The notes below the pieces were generated by a model. That model did not search any database and was not told the origin of the DNA. It saw only the letters and a list, made by a program, of their open reading frames with translations. A program made the position numbers and the translations under genes. Shown piece after piece: positions 43,569-51,463 of a stretch of DNA of 64,000 nucleotides. This DNA is from Pseudofrankia coriaricola. Lineage in GTDB: Bacteria; Actinomycetota; Actinomycetes; Frankiales; Frankiaceae. Numbering within the stretch: the first letter of the stretch is position 1; every line of letters starts with the position of its first letter. The stretch lies in assembly GCF_001854805.1 (NCBI RefSeq), contig NZ_MBLO01000236.1:1-64000 (forward strand), in the 5' to 3' direction.

Positions 43569-44336
43569 ATGGCGGAACGGCTGGACGGCACGGTGGCGCT
43601 CGTGACCGGCGCGAGCAGCGGCATCGGCGAGGCGGCGGCGCGCGAGCTCGCCCGCCAGGGCGCGGCCGTGGCGCTCGTGGCCCGCCGCGGGGACCGGCTG
43701 GACGCCCTCGCCGCCGAGATCGCCGACGCCGGCGGCAGCGCGCTCGCGCTGGTGACCGACATCACCGACCAGGCACGGGCGATCGCCGCCGTCGAACGGA
43801 CCGTCTCCGAGCTCGGCCGGCTCGACACGGTGGTCAACAACGCCGGCGTGATGCTGCTCGGCCCCGCCGTCGGCGCGCCCGTCGAGGAGTGGGACCGGAT
43901 GGTCCGGCTGAACGTGCAGGGCCTGCTCTACGTCGCCCACGCCGCGCTGCCGCACCTGATCGAGGCGGCCGAGAGCGAGCCGCGGCGGGTCGCCGACCTG
44001 GTCAACATCAGCTCGGTCGCGGGCCGCCGCGCCACGGCGTTCTCGGGGGTCTACAACCTGACCAAACATGGCGTGAACGCCTTCACCGAGGCACTACGCC
44101 AGGAGGTCACCGAACGGCACGTGCGGGTGTCGGTCGTCGAGCCGGGCGCCGTCGGGACCGAGCTCACCGACCATCTCCGCCCGGAGATCCGCGAGACCGC
44201 CCGACAGCGGTTCGCGGACGTCGAGATGCTGCACGCCCAGGACATCGCCGACGCGATCGCCTACATCGTCACCAGCCCGCGCCGCGTCGCCGTCAACGAG
44301 ATCCTCATCCGCCCCACCAACCAGCCCGGCCCCTGA
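43569..44336 (+). CDS. Short-chain dehydrogenase/reductase (SDR)
   Basis: A 255-residue classical SDR. Cofactor motif TGASSGIG begins at residue 13, NNAG is in DTVVNNAGVML, and the catalytic Ser-Tyr-Lys set is in LVNISSVAGRR and YNLTKHG. An NADP preference is hinted at by the basic residue in VARRGDRL after beta-2. It is separated from marR by 9 bp and so is probably cotranscribed. The substrate is unknown; it may detoxify the compound sensed by MarR. Confidence 0.9.
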   Translation: MAERLDGTVALVTGASSGIGEAAARELARQGAAVALVARRGDRLDALAAEIADAGGSALALVTDITDQARAIAAVERTVSELGRLDTVVNNAGVMLLGPAVGAPVEEWDRMVRLNVQGLLYVAHAALPHLIEAAESEPRRVADLVNISSVAGRRATAFSGVYNLTKHGVNAFTEALRQEVTERHVRVSVVEPGAVGTELTDHLRPEIRETARQRFADVEMLHAQDIADAIAYIVTSPRRVAVNEILIRPTNQPGP

Positions 44337-44383
44337 CACGCCCCGAGCCCGGCGGTAAAGGCATGGGTAGGTCGACAGATCAC

Positions 44384-44443
44384 GTGGTGGCCCGTGGGAT
44401 CAGGTGGTCGCCCGGGGAATCGAGTGGTGGCTCGGGGGATCGA
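44384..44443. repeat. Three imperfect 20-bp tandem repeats at the kinase 3' end
   Basis: Units GTGGTGGCCCGTGGGATCAG, GTGGTCGCCCGGGGAATCGA and GTGGTGGCTCGGGGGATCGA run in tandem across the stop codon of the kinase-like gene (stop at 44400). They are a slippage-type array that has probably altered the C-terminal tail of that protein. Confidence 0.6.
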
Positions 44444-45428
44444 CCGGTGGGCCGATGTCCCTCGTCGTCTCGGGGTCGAACGGCGCCGGCTCGTCGTCAC
44501 CGGCCGCGTCGACGTCGCCGTCGGGCCCGAGGCCATCAGAGTCGAGGTCGTCAGGGTCGGAGCCGTCGGACTCGGGGTTGGCGGGGTGGGCGTAGCCTTC
44601 CTGGACCAGCCTGAGCGTCAGGTCGTCGACGGCCTCCTGCCCGCCAGCGAGGCGGACGAGGCGGCGACGCAGGTCGTCGACGCTCGGTCGCGCGTCCGGG
44701 TCGACGGCGATCATCGCCGCGAGGGCCTTGACCAGCTCCTCCGGGACGCCGGACAGGTTCGGCGGGTTGTAGGGGTCGACGATGGCCGCGAGCAGCGCGG
44801 ACGCGGCCCGGTCCGGGTAGAGGATGTGCCCGCTGGCCGCGTACACCAGCGTCGCGCCCAGCGCGTAGACGTCAGCCGCCGTCGTGTCGTCCCGGCCGGC
44901 CACCTGCTCGGGCGCCCGGTAGGCCGGCCCGAACGGCTCGGCCAGCACGGCGAGCCCGGCGTCGACGGCCTTCGGCCCGTCCGGACCGAGGATGACGTTG
45001 CGCGGCTTGAGGTCGCGGTGCAGCGATCCGGCTTCATGGAGCTCGCTCAGCGCGTCCGCCAGCATGACTCCGAGGGCGGCGGTCAGCGGCGCGTCCAGTG
45101 GGCCCTCGCGCAGCACGTGCTCACCCAGCGTGCGCCCCGGGACGTACTCAGTCGCGAGCCAGGGCGGGTCGCCGTGCAGGTCCGCGTTGTCGAGCCGGGC
45201 GGCACGCGGGCCCGTGACCCGGTAGAGCGCCCGGACCTCGCCGGCCAGCCGCCAGCGGGCGTCGTCGCTCGCCAGCAGGGCCTGGTTGATCACCCTGAGC
45301 GCGACACGCTTCCCGGACGCCGACCTGGCGAGATAGACCCGCCCCGTCCCGCCGACGCCAAGCCGCGCGTCGAGCCGATACCGGCCAACCGTCTCCGGGT
45401 CGGACGGCAGCAGCGGCTGCGCCACCAT
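44400..45428 (-). CDS. Serine/threonine protein kinase-like protein, probable pseudokinase
   Basis: About 342 residues with a Hanks-type fold. The glycine loop is LGVGGTGRVYLAR and the catalytic loop LHRDLKPRNVIL is intact. The beta-3 lysine is replaced by arginine (RVALRVIN, where VALKVI is expected) and the DFG motif reads DAG. Loss of the ATP-anchoring lysine usually abolishes activity. No membrane helix or PASTA domain. The C-tail is very acidic (Asp/Glu/Ser/Pro). A GGAGGAG sequence abuts ATG 45428 and fits better a GTG three bases later. Confidence 0.82.
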   Translation of the reverse strand: MVAQPLLPSDPETVGRYRLDARLGVGGTGRVYLARSASGKRVALRVINQALLASDDARWRLAGEVRALYRVTGPRAARLDNADLHGDPPWLATEYVPGRTLGEHVLREGPLDAPLTAALGVMLADALSELHEAGSLHRDLKPRNVILGPDGPKAVDAGLAVLAEPFGPAYRAPEQVAGRDDTTAADVYALGATLVYAASGHILYPDRAASALLAAIVDPYNPPNLSGVPEELVKALAAMIAVDPDARPSVDDLRRRLVRLAGGQEAVDDLTLRLVQEGYAHPANPESDGSDPDDLDSDGLGPDGDVDAAGDDEPAPFDPETTRDIGPPVDPPSHHSIPRATT

Positions 45429-45786
45429 CTCCTCCGCCACCGCGGCCCACCGGACCGCCGGACCGCCATGCCAATGATCTGCGCCCCCCACCATGCCACG
45501 GACCCCCGGACGAAGCCGCAAAAAGGGTGCCAAAGACGCCCATGATTACCCGACCTCGCCGCCCGCACCACCACCGCCGCCCGCCAACTACCGGCACATC
45601 CCAATCCCGGCCAACGCCACACCCACCAATGTCGACCACCCATGATCACCCGTGATCACCGCGAACGTGTCCTGGCGGTTGTGACATCGCCGAATCCACG
45701 GCCACGACGACACGTTGGCGACGGTCAACGTGCCGGGACGACACGGCGCGCAACGTGCCAGGACGGCACAGTGTGCCGGGACGGCG
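45429..45786. other. Intergenic region with a perfect palindrome
   Basis: No gene recognised. Contains TGATCAC-cc-GTGATCA (45643-45658) and, near 45730-45785, three imperfect copies of a GTGCCGGGACGGCAC-like unit that could also form small hairpins, possibly related to termination of the DUF1272 gene whose stop is at 45787. Confidence 0.4.
45643..45658. promoter_or_regulatory. 16-bp palindrome upstream of the kinase-like gene
   Basis: TGATCAC-CC-GTGATCA has perfect 7-bp arms. It lies about 215 bp upstream of the minus-strand kinase-like gene and downstream of the DUF1272 gene. It may be an operator or a terminator stem; symmetry is the only evidence. Confidence 0.35.
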
Positions 45787-46095
45787 CTAGCGGTGCGCCG
45801 GCCGGATGTGCGCAAGCCGGTCTGACAGGGCCGCGATCTCCTCGGCGGAGTACGACAGGTGGACCCTGGTCGTGGACGCCGGACGTGTGGCCAGCGACAG
45901 GCCTGGGCGCCACTCGCCGACCGGCCGGATCGGGCGCGGCGTGAAACCGCCACCGCAGTTCGGGCACACGTCGCACAGCCTGCCGACGCAGTCCGCGCAG
46001 AACGTGCACTCGTAGCTGCAGATCATCGCGTCCTGGGCGCCAGCCGGCAGGTCCTTGTCGCAGTACTCGCAGTTCGGGCGCAGTTCGAGTGCCAT
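45787..46095 (-). CDS. DUF1272 zinc-ribbon protein
   Basis: A 102-residue protein. The first 60 residues match the DUF1272 family: MALELRPNCEYCDKDLP, then paired cysteines in CSYECTFCADC and CDVCPNCGGGF, giving nine cysteines suited to one or two zinc sites. The C-terminal 40 residues are not conserved. Function is unknown. ATG at 46095 is the family start; longer frames upstream lack similarity. Confidence 0.88.
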   Translation of the reverse strand: MALELRPNCEYCDKDLPAGAQDAMICSYECTFCADCVGRLCDVCPNCGGGFTPRPIRPVGEWRPGLSLATRPASTTRVHLSYSAEEIAALSDRLAHIRPAHR

Positions 46096-46352
46096 CAACC
46101 AATTCTCACCGACACCCTGACGGTCGCCAAAGCCGCCAGACCCACTCGACGTGGACGCCCTCCTCGTCCTCGCTCCCACCATCGCCGCCGCCAGCGCCAG
46201 CCACCACCGCCAGCACCAGCCCTGACAGCCGGCCGCGCCGCCGCCGGCCAGCCGCGCCCGTGCACACATAAGGGCACGGGACAACGGAAATTCCGCCGGA
46301 GACCGTCGCGATCCCGACTGTCACCCCCCGGCCGGGCGACGACGCTGGAGAC

Positions 46353-47039
46353 ATGCCGCCCGCAACGCAGCCGACGCCATCAGCGCCATCAGCGCCTTCC
46401 AAGCCGCTGCGCGTCGACATCGTCGTGTTCGACGGGGTTGACGAACTGGACGTCGTCGGCCCACTGGAGGTCTTCCGCAACGCCGAGCGCATGGACTGCC
46501 GGCTGACCAGTCGGCTCGTTACCCGTAGGCCGGTCGCCGAGGTGGTCGGGAGCTATGGGCTCCGGTTCCGGCCGGACGCCGTCCTCGAGCCTGGCTGCGA
46601 CGTCCTGGTCGTCCCGGGTGGGAACTGGATCGCCCGGGGCGAGACTGGAGCCTGGGCGGAGGTCCGCGGTGGCGAGCTCCTTGGGCCGCTGCGCGCCGCG
46701 GCCGAGCGGGCGTCGGTGACGGCGGGCGTCTGCACGGGCACCCTCATCCTCGCGGCGGCCGGCCTCGTCGGCGGCCGGCCGGCGGCCACGCATCACGCCG
46801 CCGTGGCGGACCTGGCCGGCTACGGTGCCGCCGTGACCGACGCCCGGGTCGTCGACGACGGCGATCTCGTGACCGCCGGTGGCGTCACCAGCGGCATCGA
46901 CCTGGCTCTCTGGCTCGTCGAACGCTTCTTCGGCGCCCACTACGCGGACGCCGCCGCCGAGCGGATGGAGTATCGCCGTACCCGGGCGGTGACGACCCAC
47001 GGCAAAGGCCCTCGCGATCAGCGCGACCGTCTCGGCTGA
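46353..47039 (+). CDS. DJ-1/PfpI-family protein (isonitrile hydratase-like)
   Basis: A 228-residue protein of the DJ-1/PfpI superfamily. The elbow VTAGVCTGTLILAAAGL carries the nucleophilic cysteine (Cys127), with the conserved acidic residue in FDGVDELDVVGPLEVF near the N-terminus and VPGGNW in between. The pattern resembles isonitrile hydratases and the GATase1 part of AraC-type regulators, but no HTH follows. The substrate is unknown. The ATG at 46353 is followed by a Pro/Ser/Ala leader of 17 residues. Confidence 0.87.
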   Translation: MPPATQPTPSAPSAPSKPLRVDIVVFDGVDELDVVGPLEVFRNAERMDCRLTSRLVTRRPVAEVVGSYGLRFRPDAVLEPGCDVLVVPGGNWIARGETGAWAEVRGGELLGPLRAAAERASVTAGVCTGTLILAAAGLVGGRPAATHHAAVADLAGYGAAVTDARVVDDGDLVTAGGVTSGIDLALWLVERFFGAHYADAAAERMEYRRTRAVTTHGKGPRDQRDRLG

Positions 47040-47553
47040 CCAGCGAAGACCGTGCGAGAGACGGCCCGGCTACCAGCGTCCTCATCTCTCCCACGCCTAC
47101 TCCGCCAGCCCCACCAGCCAGCGTGAGACCACCGCGGATGCCCGGCCGGACGCCCCCCGGGCGAAGCACGGGTACTGGCCGGCCGGCCGGCCCGGCCAGC
47201 AGGTGCGCAGGGCTGCGTGGTGGCCAGGCGGACCATAGAGCGGACCAGCGGAGCAGGAGCGACGCTCACCCTCGACCGAGCGGCTGGGACGCGGGCGGCC
47301 GGCTCCGCGAGCCCGCCCAGACTTCCGTGATTGCGTGGAAGAGAAGAACAGCTCAGATCCGGATCTCGTTGCGGTTCTGTCGGGCGACGCCTAGCGTGCT
47401 GCGCCGAGCGCCGAGGGATCGACTTGCCCGCGGCGCTGGCTCCGAGCTACGCATTCCCAGGCAGCTGAACGACGCGCGGCGCACCGTGCTCACTCCGGAG
47501 GACTCCATGGCCCGCGGCGGCGATCTCCCACCCCACGCCTCGGGTCTCGTGCC
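47040..47553. other. Intergenic region, nothing recognised
   Basis: About 500 bp after the DJ-1 gene. Frames on both strands translate to Arg/Pro/Ala-rich sequence without domains. No hairpin or strong promoter was seen. Confidence 0.4.
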
Positions 47554-47829
47554 GTGACCGGGGAGAAGGAGCGAAACGACGCCGACGACTTCACGGGGGT
47601 CAGCCGCGGCGGAGCGGTCCTTGTCCTGACGGTTGTGGCCCTCGCTCACCCGTGGCAGGCGCTCAGGGAGCTGCTCACGGTGGCCCGTCACCTGGTCCGC
47701 CAGGCGTTCAGGCTCGCCATGACGCCCATCGCGCTGGTGGGCGCAGTCCTGGCGGGGCGCCGGAGAGACCGACGCCCAACCTTCGAGGACTACCTGCACC
47801 GCGCTGGCGACGAAGGGGACCACCCGTGA
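47554..47829 (+). CDS. Small membrane-associated hypothetical protein
   Basis: A 91-residue open frame from a GTG. A polar head (TGEKERNDADDFTGVSRGG) is followed by two hydrophobic stretches (AVLVLTVVALAHPW and AMTPIALVGAVLAG) joined by an amphipathic helix, and a basic then acidic tail. No family is recognised. No clear ribosome site precedes the GTG, so the call is tentative; the amino-acid composition is more gene-like than the surrounding frames. Confidence 0.4.
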   Translation: MTGEKERNDADDFTGVSRGGAVLVLTVVALAHPWQALRELLTVARHLVRQAFRLAMTPIALVGAVLAGRRRDRRPTFEDYLHRAGDEGDHP

Positions 47830-48075
47830 CCGCGTGACTGAGGTCGACGGCCACGGGCGCACGGTCCCGCCAGCCCGGCCGGGCGACTCCCAGCAGGAGT
47901 GAACGTCACTCCCGCCAGCCGAGGCTCCCGGCCGGGCGGAAGCCGAACGGCCGGCCGGTTGTCCGCTGGTTACGCGCCCGTCAGGATGCACGTCAGCCGT
48001 GTGCGTACCGGGCCGGAGGCACTCACGTCCAGACGGCCCAGTTCGAGAAACCGTCGGGCGTGGTCGAGGCGCTCG

Positions 48076-48525
48076 CTACTTCGCGGCCGACCGGAGCGCC
48101 TCCAGCGCCTCGTCCGCATGCCGGTTCATGGCGAACTCGGACTCGATACGTGCCAGCACCACCCCGTCCGCACCGAGGACGAAGGTGGCGCGCTTGTTCG
48201 GGCCCCGCTTACGGCGGACGCCGAACGCGTCGGCGATCATCCGATCCGTGTCGGCGATGAGCGGGAAACCGAGCGAGTGCTTCGCGCTGAAGGCCGCCTG
48301 CTTCTCGACGTCGTCGGCGCTGATCCCGACAAGGCCCGCGCCGACGCCGGCGAACTCGTCGGCCAGGTCACGGAAGTGACAGCTCTCCTTGGTGCATCCG
48401 TAGGTCATCGCCGCCGGGTAGAAGAAGACCACCAACGGTCCCTTGGCCAACAGGTCGGACAGGCGCAGGGTCGCACCCGTCTCGTCCACCCCGGACAGAT
48501 CCTCGATGCGGTCGCCGACGTTCAT
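48076..48525 (-). CDS. Peroxiredoxin (Bcp/AhpC-TSA family)
   Basis: A 149-residue thiol peroxidase. The peroxidatic cysteine is Cys44 in YPAAMTYGCTKESCHFRD and a second cysteine (Cys49) five residues later fits the atypical 2-Cys type of BCP/PrxQ. Thr41 of the conserved P-x3-T-x2-C motif is present, while the usual Pro before Gly-Cys is Tyr. It removes hydrogen peroxide and organic peroxides using thioredoxin-like donors. Cytoplasmic. Confidence 0.92.
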   Translation of the reverse strand: MNVGDRIEDLSGVDETGATLRLSDLLAKGPLVVFFYPAAMTYGCTKESCHFRDLADEFAGVGAGLVGISADDVEKQAAFSAKHSLGFPLIADTDRMIADAFGVRRKRGPNKRATFVLGADGVVLARIESEFAMNRHADEALEALRSAAK

Positions 48526-48776
48526 TTCCGGCCGTTCCTCTCCTCATGTGACCGGCGGCGCAGGCCGCGGGACGCGCACTCCGTACCTGTGCGCCAGTCG
48601 CCGGGTCCAGGCCGAGCCACCGGTCGATATCCTCCACCGCCAGATGCGGTCCCCGCCACGCGCCGGCGCGGCCCGGCACGGCTCCCAGTGCCCACGAATC
48701 AGGCGGCGGGAACGTATCCGTTAGCTCACGGCCTATCAGGTAAGCACCAAGGTGCCGGCGATGTTCCCGAGCCGCC

Positions 48777-49314
48777 TCAGGCAGGTTCGCCCGCGACGAC
48801 GACGCCGTTCTCGTAGGCGAGCACCACGGCCTGGACCCGGTCGCGCAGATTGAGCTTGGTGAGGATGGCGCCCACGTGGCTCTTCACCGTCGCCTCGGTC
48901 ACGACCAGGCGCCCGGCGATCTCGGTGTTCGACAGCCCGCGGGCGACCAGCACCAGGACCTCGCGCTCACGTGGTGTCAGGTCGTCGAGCAGGCCGGGCG
49001 GCGTCGGCGGCCGGGTACGCGCGGCGAACGTCTCGACCAGCCGCCGGGTGATGGCGGGCGACAGCAGCGCGTCGCCAGCGTGCAGGACGCGGATCGCCTC
49101 GATCAGGCGCTCGCGGGAGGCGTCCTTGAGCAGGAAGCCGGCCGCGCCCGCGCGCAGCGCGCCGAACACGTATTCGTCCAGGTCGAAGGTGGTCAGGATG
49201 AGCACGCGCGGCGGTGGGGTGATCCCGCGGGCGGTCAGGTGGGCGGTGGTCTCCACACCGTCCATGCGCGGCATGCGGATGTCGAGCAGGACGACGTCCG
49301 GACGCAGCTCCTGC
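48777..49314 (-). pseudogene. Response regulator (NarL/LuxR type) lacking its N-terminus
   Basis: From [20 protein letters not shown] onward the sequence is a normal NarL-type response regulator: phospho-acceptor Asp in LLDIRMP, the conserved Lys in GFLLKDA, and a C-terminal LuxR HTH ([38 protein letters not shown]). The first about 45 residues of the receiver, including the acidic pair that binds Mg, are missing. Upstream in this frame is only nonsense sequence, because the DNA there is the coding sequence of an ABC ATPase read in another frame. The HTH may still be made from an internal start, but phosphorylation control is lost. Confidence 0.8.
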
Positions 49315-49728
49315 GCGCACCCGCGTCCGGGGCAGCCCGGCCATGGCCGCCAGCGAGCGCAGGTGCGCGCGCGCCGTGCGGCCCGGATGGGCGCCGCAGG
49401 GCTCGGTGAGGACCCCCAGCGTGCGCGCGTCCCGCGCCCGCCCCGCGCGGCCGTGCAGCAGCACCCGCCCGGTGCTCGCCGTGGCCAGTCCACTGATCAC
49501 CTTGAGCGCCGTGGTCTTGCCGGCGCCGTTGGGCCCGAAAAAGCCGGTGATGGCCCCACTGCGCACACCGAAGGACACATCCTCGATCACAGCCCGCCCG
49601 CCGTAACGTTTCGTCAGCCCTTCGGCGGCGATCGCGATGCCGGCCGTCGTGGTGCCTGCGGTGCCTGCGGTGGCCGTGGCTCTGGTGCCTCGGGTGGCCG
49701 CGGCCACCTCCTCCGTTCGTGAAATTCC
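49315..49728 (-). pseudogene. N-terminal fragment of an ABC transporter ATPase
   Basis: The frame encodes the start of an ABC ATP-binding protein: [20 protein letters not shown], Walker [17 protein letters not shown] and [20 protein letters not shown]. It is recognisable up to [11 protein letters not shown] and then changes abruptly into the response-regulator sequence in another frame (junction within 49303-49320). The Q-loop end, signature LSGGQ and Walker B are absent, so no ATPase can form. The rest of this gene, and probably a permease and sensor kinase, were lost in one deletion. Start at MGISRTEEV is uncertain. Confidence 0.8.
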
Positions 49729-50007
49729 CATGGCCGGAAGAATCCGGCCGGCCGATCTCGCGGTCATCGGCATGCGGACCAATCTCTGGACTCGACCGTG
49801 GTCGGAGGCCGGGCGGGCGCCCGTCCGCCCAGGGACGGAGACGGCCCGCCGGCGCGGCGCGGCCGGGGCGAACCGTTCTCACCTCACCCGCGCTGTCAAA
49901 ATCTACACACCTGTGGCAGTTTGCGGGATTGGACGCTCAAGGATAGGAGAAGAGAAGGTAAACGAATTGCCGCGGGACGACGCGGACGACAAAAGGAGCA
50001 CTGCCCT

Positions 50008-51240
50008 ATGCGGCGACACCTGGACGATGGTCGGGCCCGGCCGGACCTGACACCTCTCGAGGAGCCTCGCCGTGGCCCCGCCGCCGGCGGCCCGGCCCGC
50101 CTGGCGCCCATCGCCGGCCGCGTCCCGGCCCGCCCCCAGGTGAGCCCCCGGACTGGTCCCGGGGCCGGCGCGGCCGGAGTCGATGCCGCCGCCACCCTGA
50201 GCACCGTCGACACCGTCGACACAGTCGACACAGTCGACACAGTCGACACAGTCGACACAGTCGACACAGTCGACACCGTCGACACCGTCGACACAGTCGA
50301 CACAGTCGACACAGTCGACACAGTCGACACAGTCGACACAGTCGGCGTCGACGACCGCGCCGTGAACCGGGATTTGGACCGGGACCCGGGCCGAGGCCGA
50401 GCGGGCCGCCGGGCCGCTGGCGGGCGCGACGGCGGCCAGCTTCTCGCGATGATCGACGGCGTCCCCGACTACGACTACGTCGCCCACACGGCGACGCTGC
50501 GGGGTGTCGTACGGCAACGTCTCGTCACCAGGGCGCTGCGTGAACATCTGCCGCCCGCGCCCGCCCGGATCGTCGACATCGGCGGCGGGACCGGCGTCCA
50601 GGCGCTCGCGCTGGCCAGGCTCGGCTACGACGTGACGGTCTGCGAACCGGACGAACGCATGGTGGACGAGGCGACGCAGGCGTTCGCCACCGCACCCGAG
50701 GACATCCGGGACCGGATCCGGCTCGTCCAGTGCGGCGCGTTCGACGTGGCCGGCCGGGTGGGCACCGGCTTTGACGCCACCCTCTGCCACGGCGTCATCA
50801 TGTTCGTCCCCGAGCCGGAGGCGCTCCTTCGCGCCCTCGTGCACCTGACCCGCCCCGGCGGCACCATCTCGGTCGTCGGCAAGAACGGGCCCGCCCTCGC
50901 GCTGCGCGCCGGGCTGCAGGGCCGCTGGCGCGACGTGCTGACCCAGCTGGCGGACAGTGGCCGGAGCCGTGCGGACGGAACGCCGCCCGAGCCCGTCGTC
51001 CTCGGCCCGGCTCCGGCCAACAGCGCCGACGACCCCTCCCTCGTCAGGGCCGTGCTGGTCGCCCAGGGAGCCGAGCCGCTCGCCTGGTACGGAATCCGGA
51101 CCTTCACCGACCATCTCGCCGACGAGCCCACCACCGCTGACCTCGACGACATCGTCGAGGCCGAATGGGTCGCGGGCACCCGCGACCCCTACCGGCAGGT
51201 CGCGCGCCTGGTCCACCTGGTCCACCGCCGCCGGCCCTGA
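50008..51240 (+). CDS. SAM-dependent methyltransferase with Val-Asp-Thr repeat
   Basis: A 410-residue protein. The first about 145 residues are low complexity and include 15 consecutive Val-Asp-Thr units. The rest is a class I methyltransferase: RIVDIGGGTGVQALALARLG (motif I), VTVCEPDERMVDEA, ATLCHGVIMFVPEPEALLRA and LTRPGGTISVVGKNG. It resembles SmtA/CmoM-type enzymes; the substrate is unknown. The ATG at 50008 has AAGGAG 9 nt upstream and gives a far better start than frames beginning earlier. Confidence 0.82.
   Translation: MRRHLDDGRARPDLTPLEEPRRGPAAGGPARLAPIAGRVPARPQVSPRTGPGAGAAGVDAAATLSTVDTVDTVDTVDTVDTVDTVDTVDTVDTVDTVDTVDTVDTVDTVDTVGVDDRAVNRDLDRDPGRGRAGRRAAGGRDGGQLLAMIDGVPDYDYVAHTATLRGVVRQRLVTRALREHLPPAPARIVDIGGGTGVQALALARLGYDVTVCEPDERMVDEATQAFATAPEDIRDRIRLVQCGAFDVAGRVGTGFDATLCHGVIMFVPEPEALLRALVHLTRPGGTISVVGKNGPALALRAGLQGRWRDVLTQLADSGRSRADGTPPEPVVLGPAPANSADDPSLVRAVLVAQGAEPLAWYGIRTFTDHLADEPTTADLDDIVEAEWVAGTRDPYRQVARLVHLVHRRRP
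50206..50340 (+). repeat. 9-bp minisatellite, 15 units (GTCGACACM)
   Basis: Fifteen perfect-phase copies of GTCGACACA or GTCGACACC cover 135 bp inside the methyltransferase gene and encode (Val-Asp-Thr)15. Units 1, 8 and 9 end in ACC and the others in ACA, suggesting growth by unequal exchange or slippage. Every unit has a GTCGAC palindrome, so the region can form alternative structures. Copy-number change would lengthen or shorten the linker without breaking the frame. Confidence 0.95.
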
Positions 51241-51463
51241 CAGGGAGACCGCGCCGGCGGCCGGCCCGCCCAAGCCGTGGTGCCCGAGGCTGGTGTCCGA
51301 GGCTGGTGCCCGAGGCCCCGAACCAGCACATGCCGCCGGCCGGAGCGGCGGCGCGGGGAACGGCATGAAGCCGTCGGTAGCGGTTCCCAGCCGGTCGACA
51401 CGTCGATATCAGCATGGTGACAATGCGACTCCGGGCAGCGGACAACGCCTTACGGTCGGCGTT

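Noticed and set aside
47353-47991. 212-codon minus-strand frame
   Set aside because: It is antisense to the small membrane-protein candidate and has irregular composition without domain.
49893-49898. TTGACA on the minus strand as a -35 box for the ABC fragment
   Set aside because: No acceptable -10 hexamer at 16-18 bp spacing.
50206-50340. Repeat array considered as CRISPR
   Set aside because: Units are 9 bp and directly adjacent with no spacers, and the array is in frame inside a gene.
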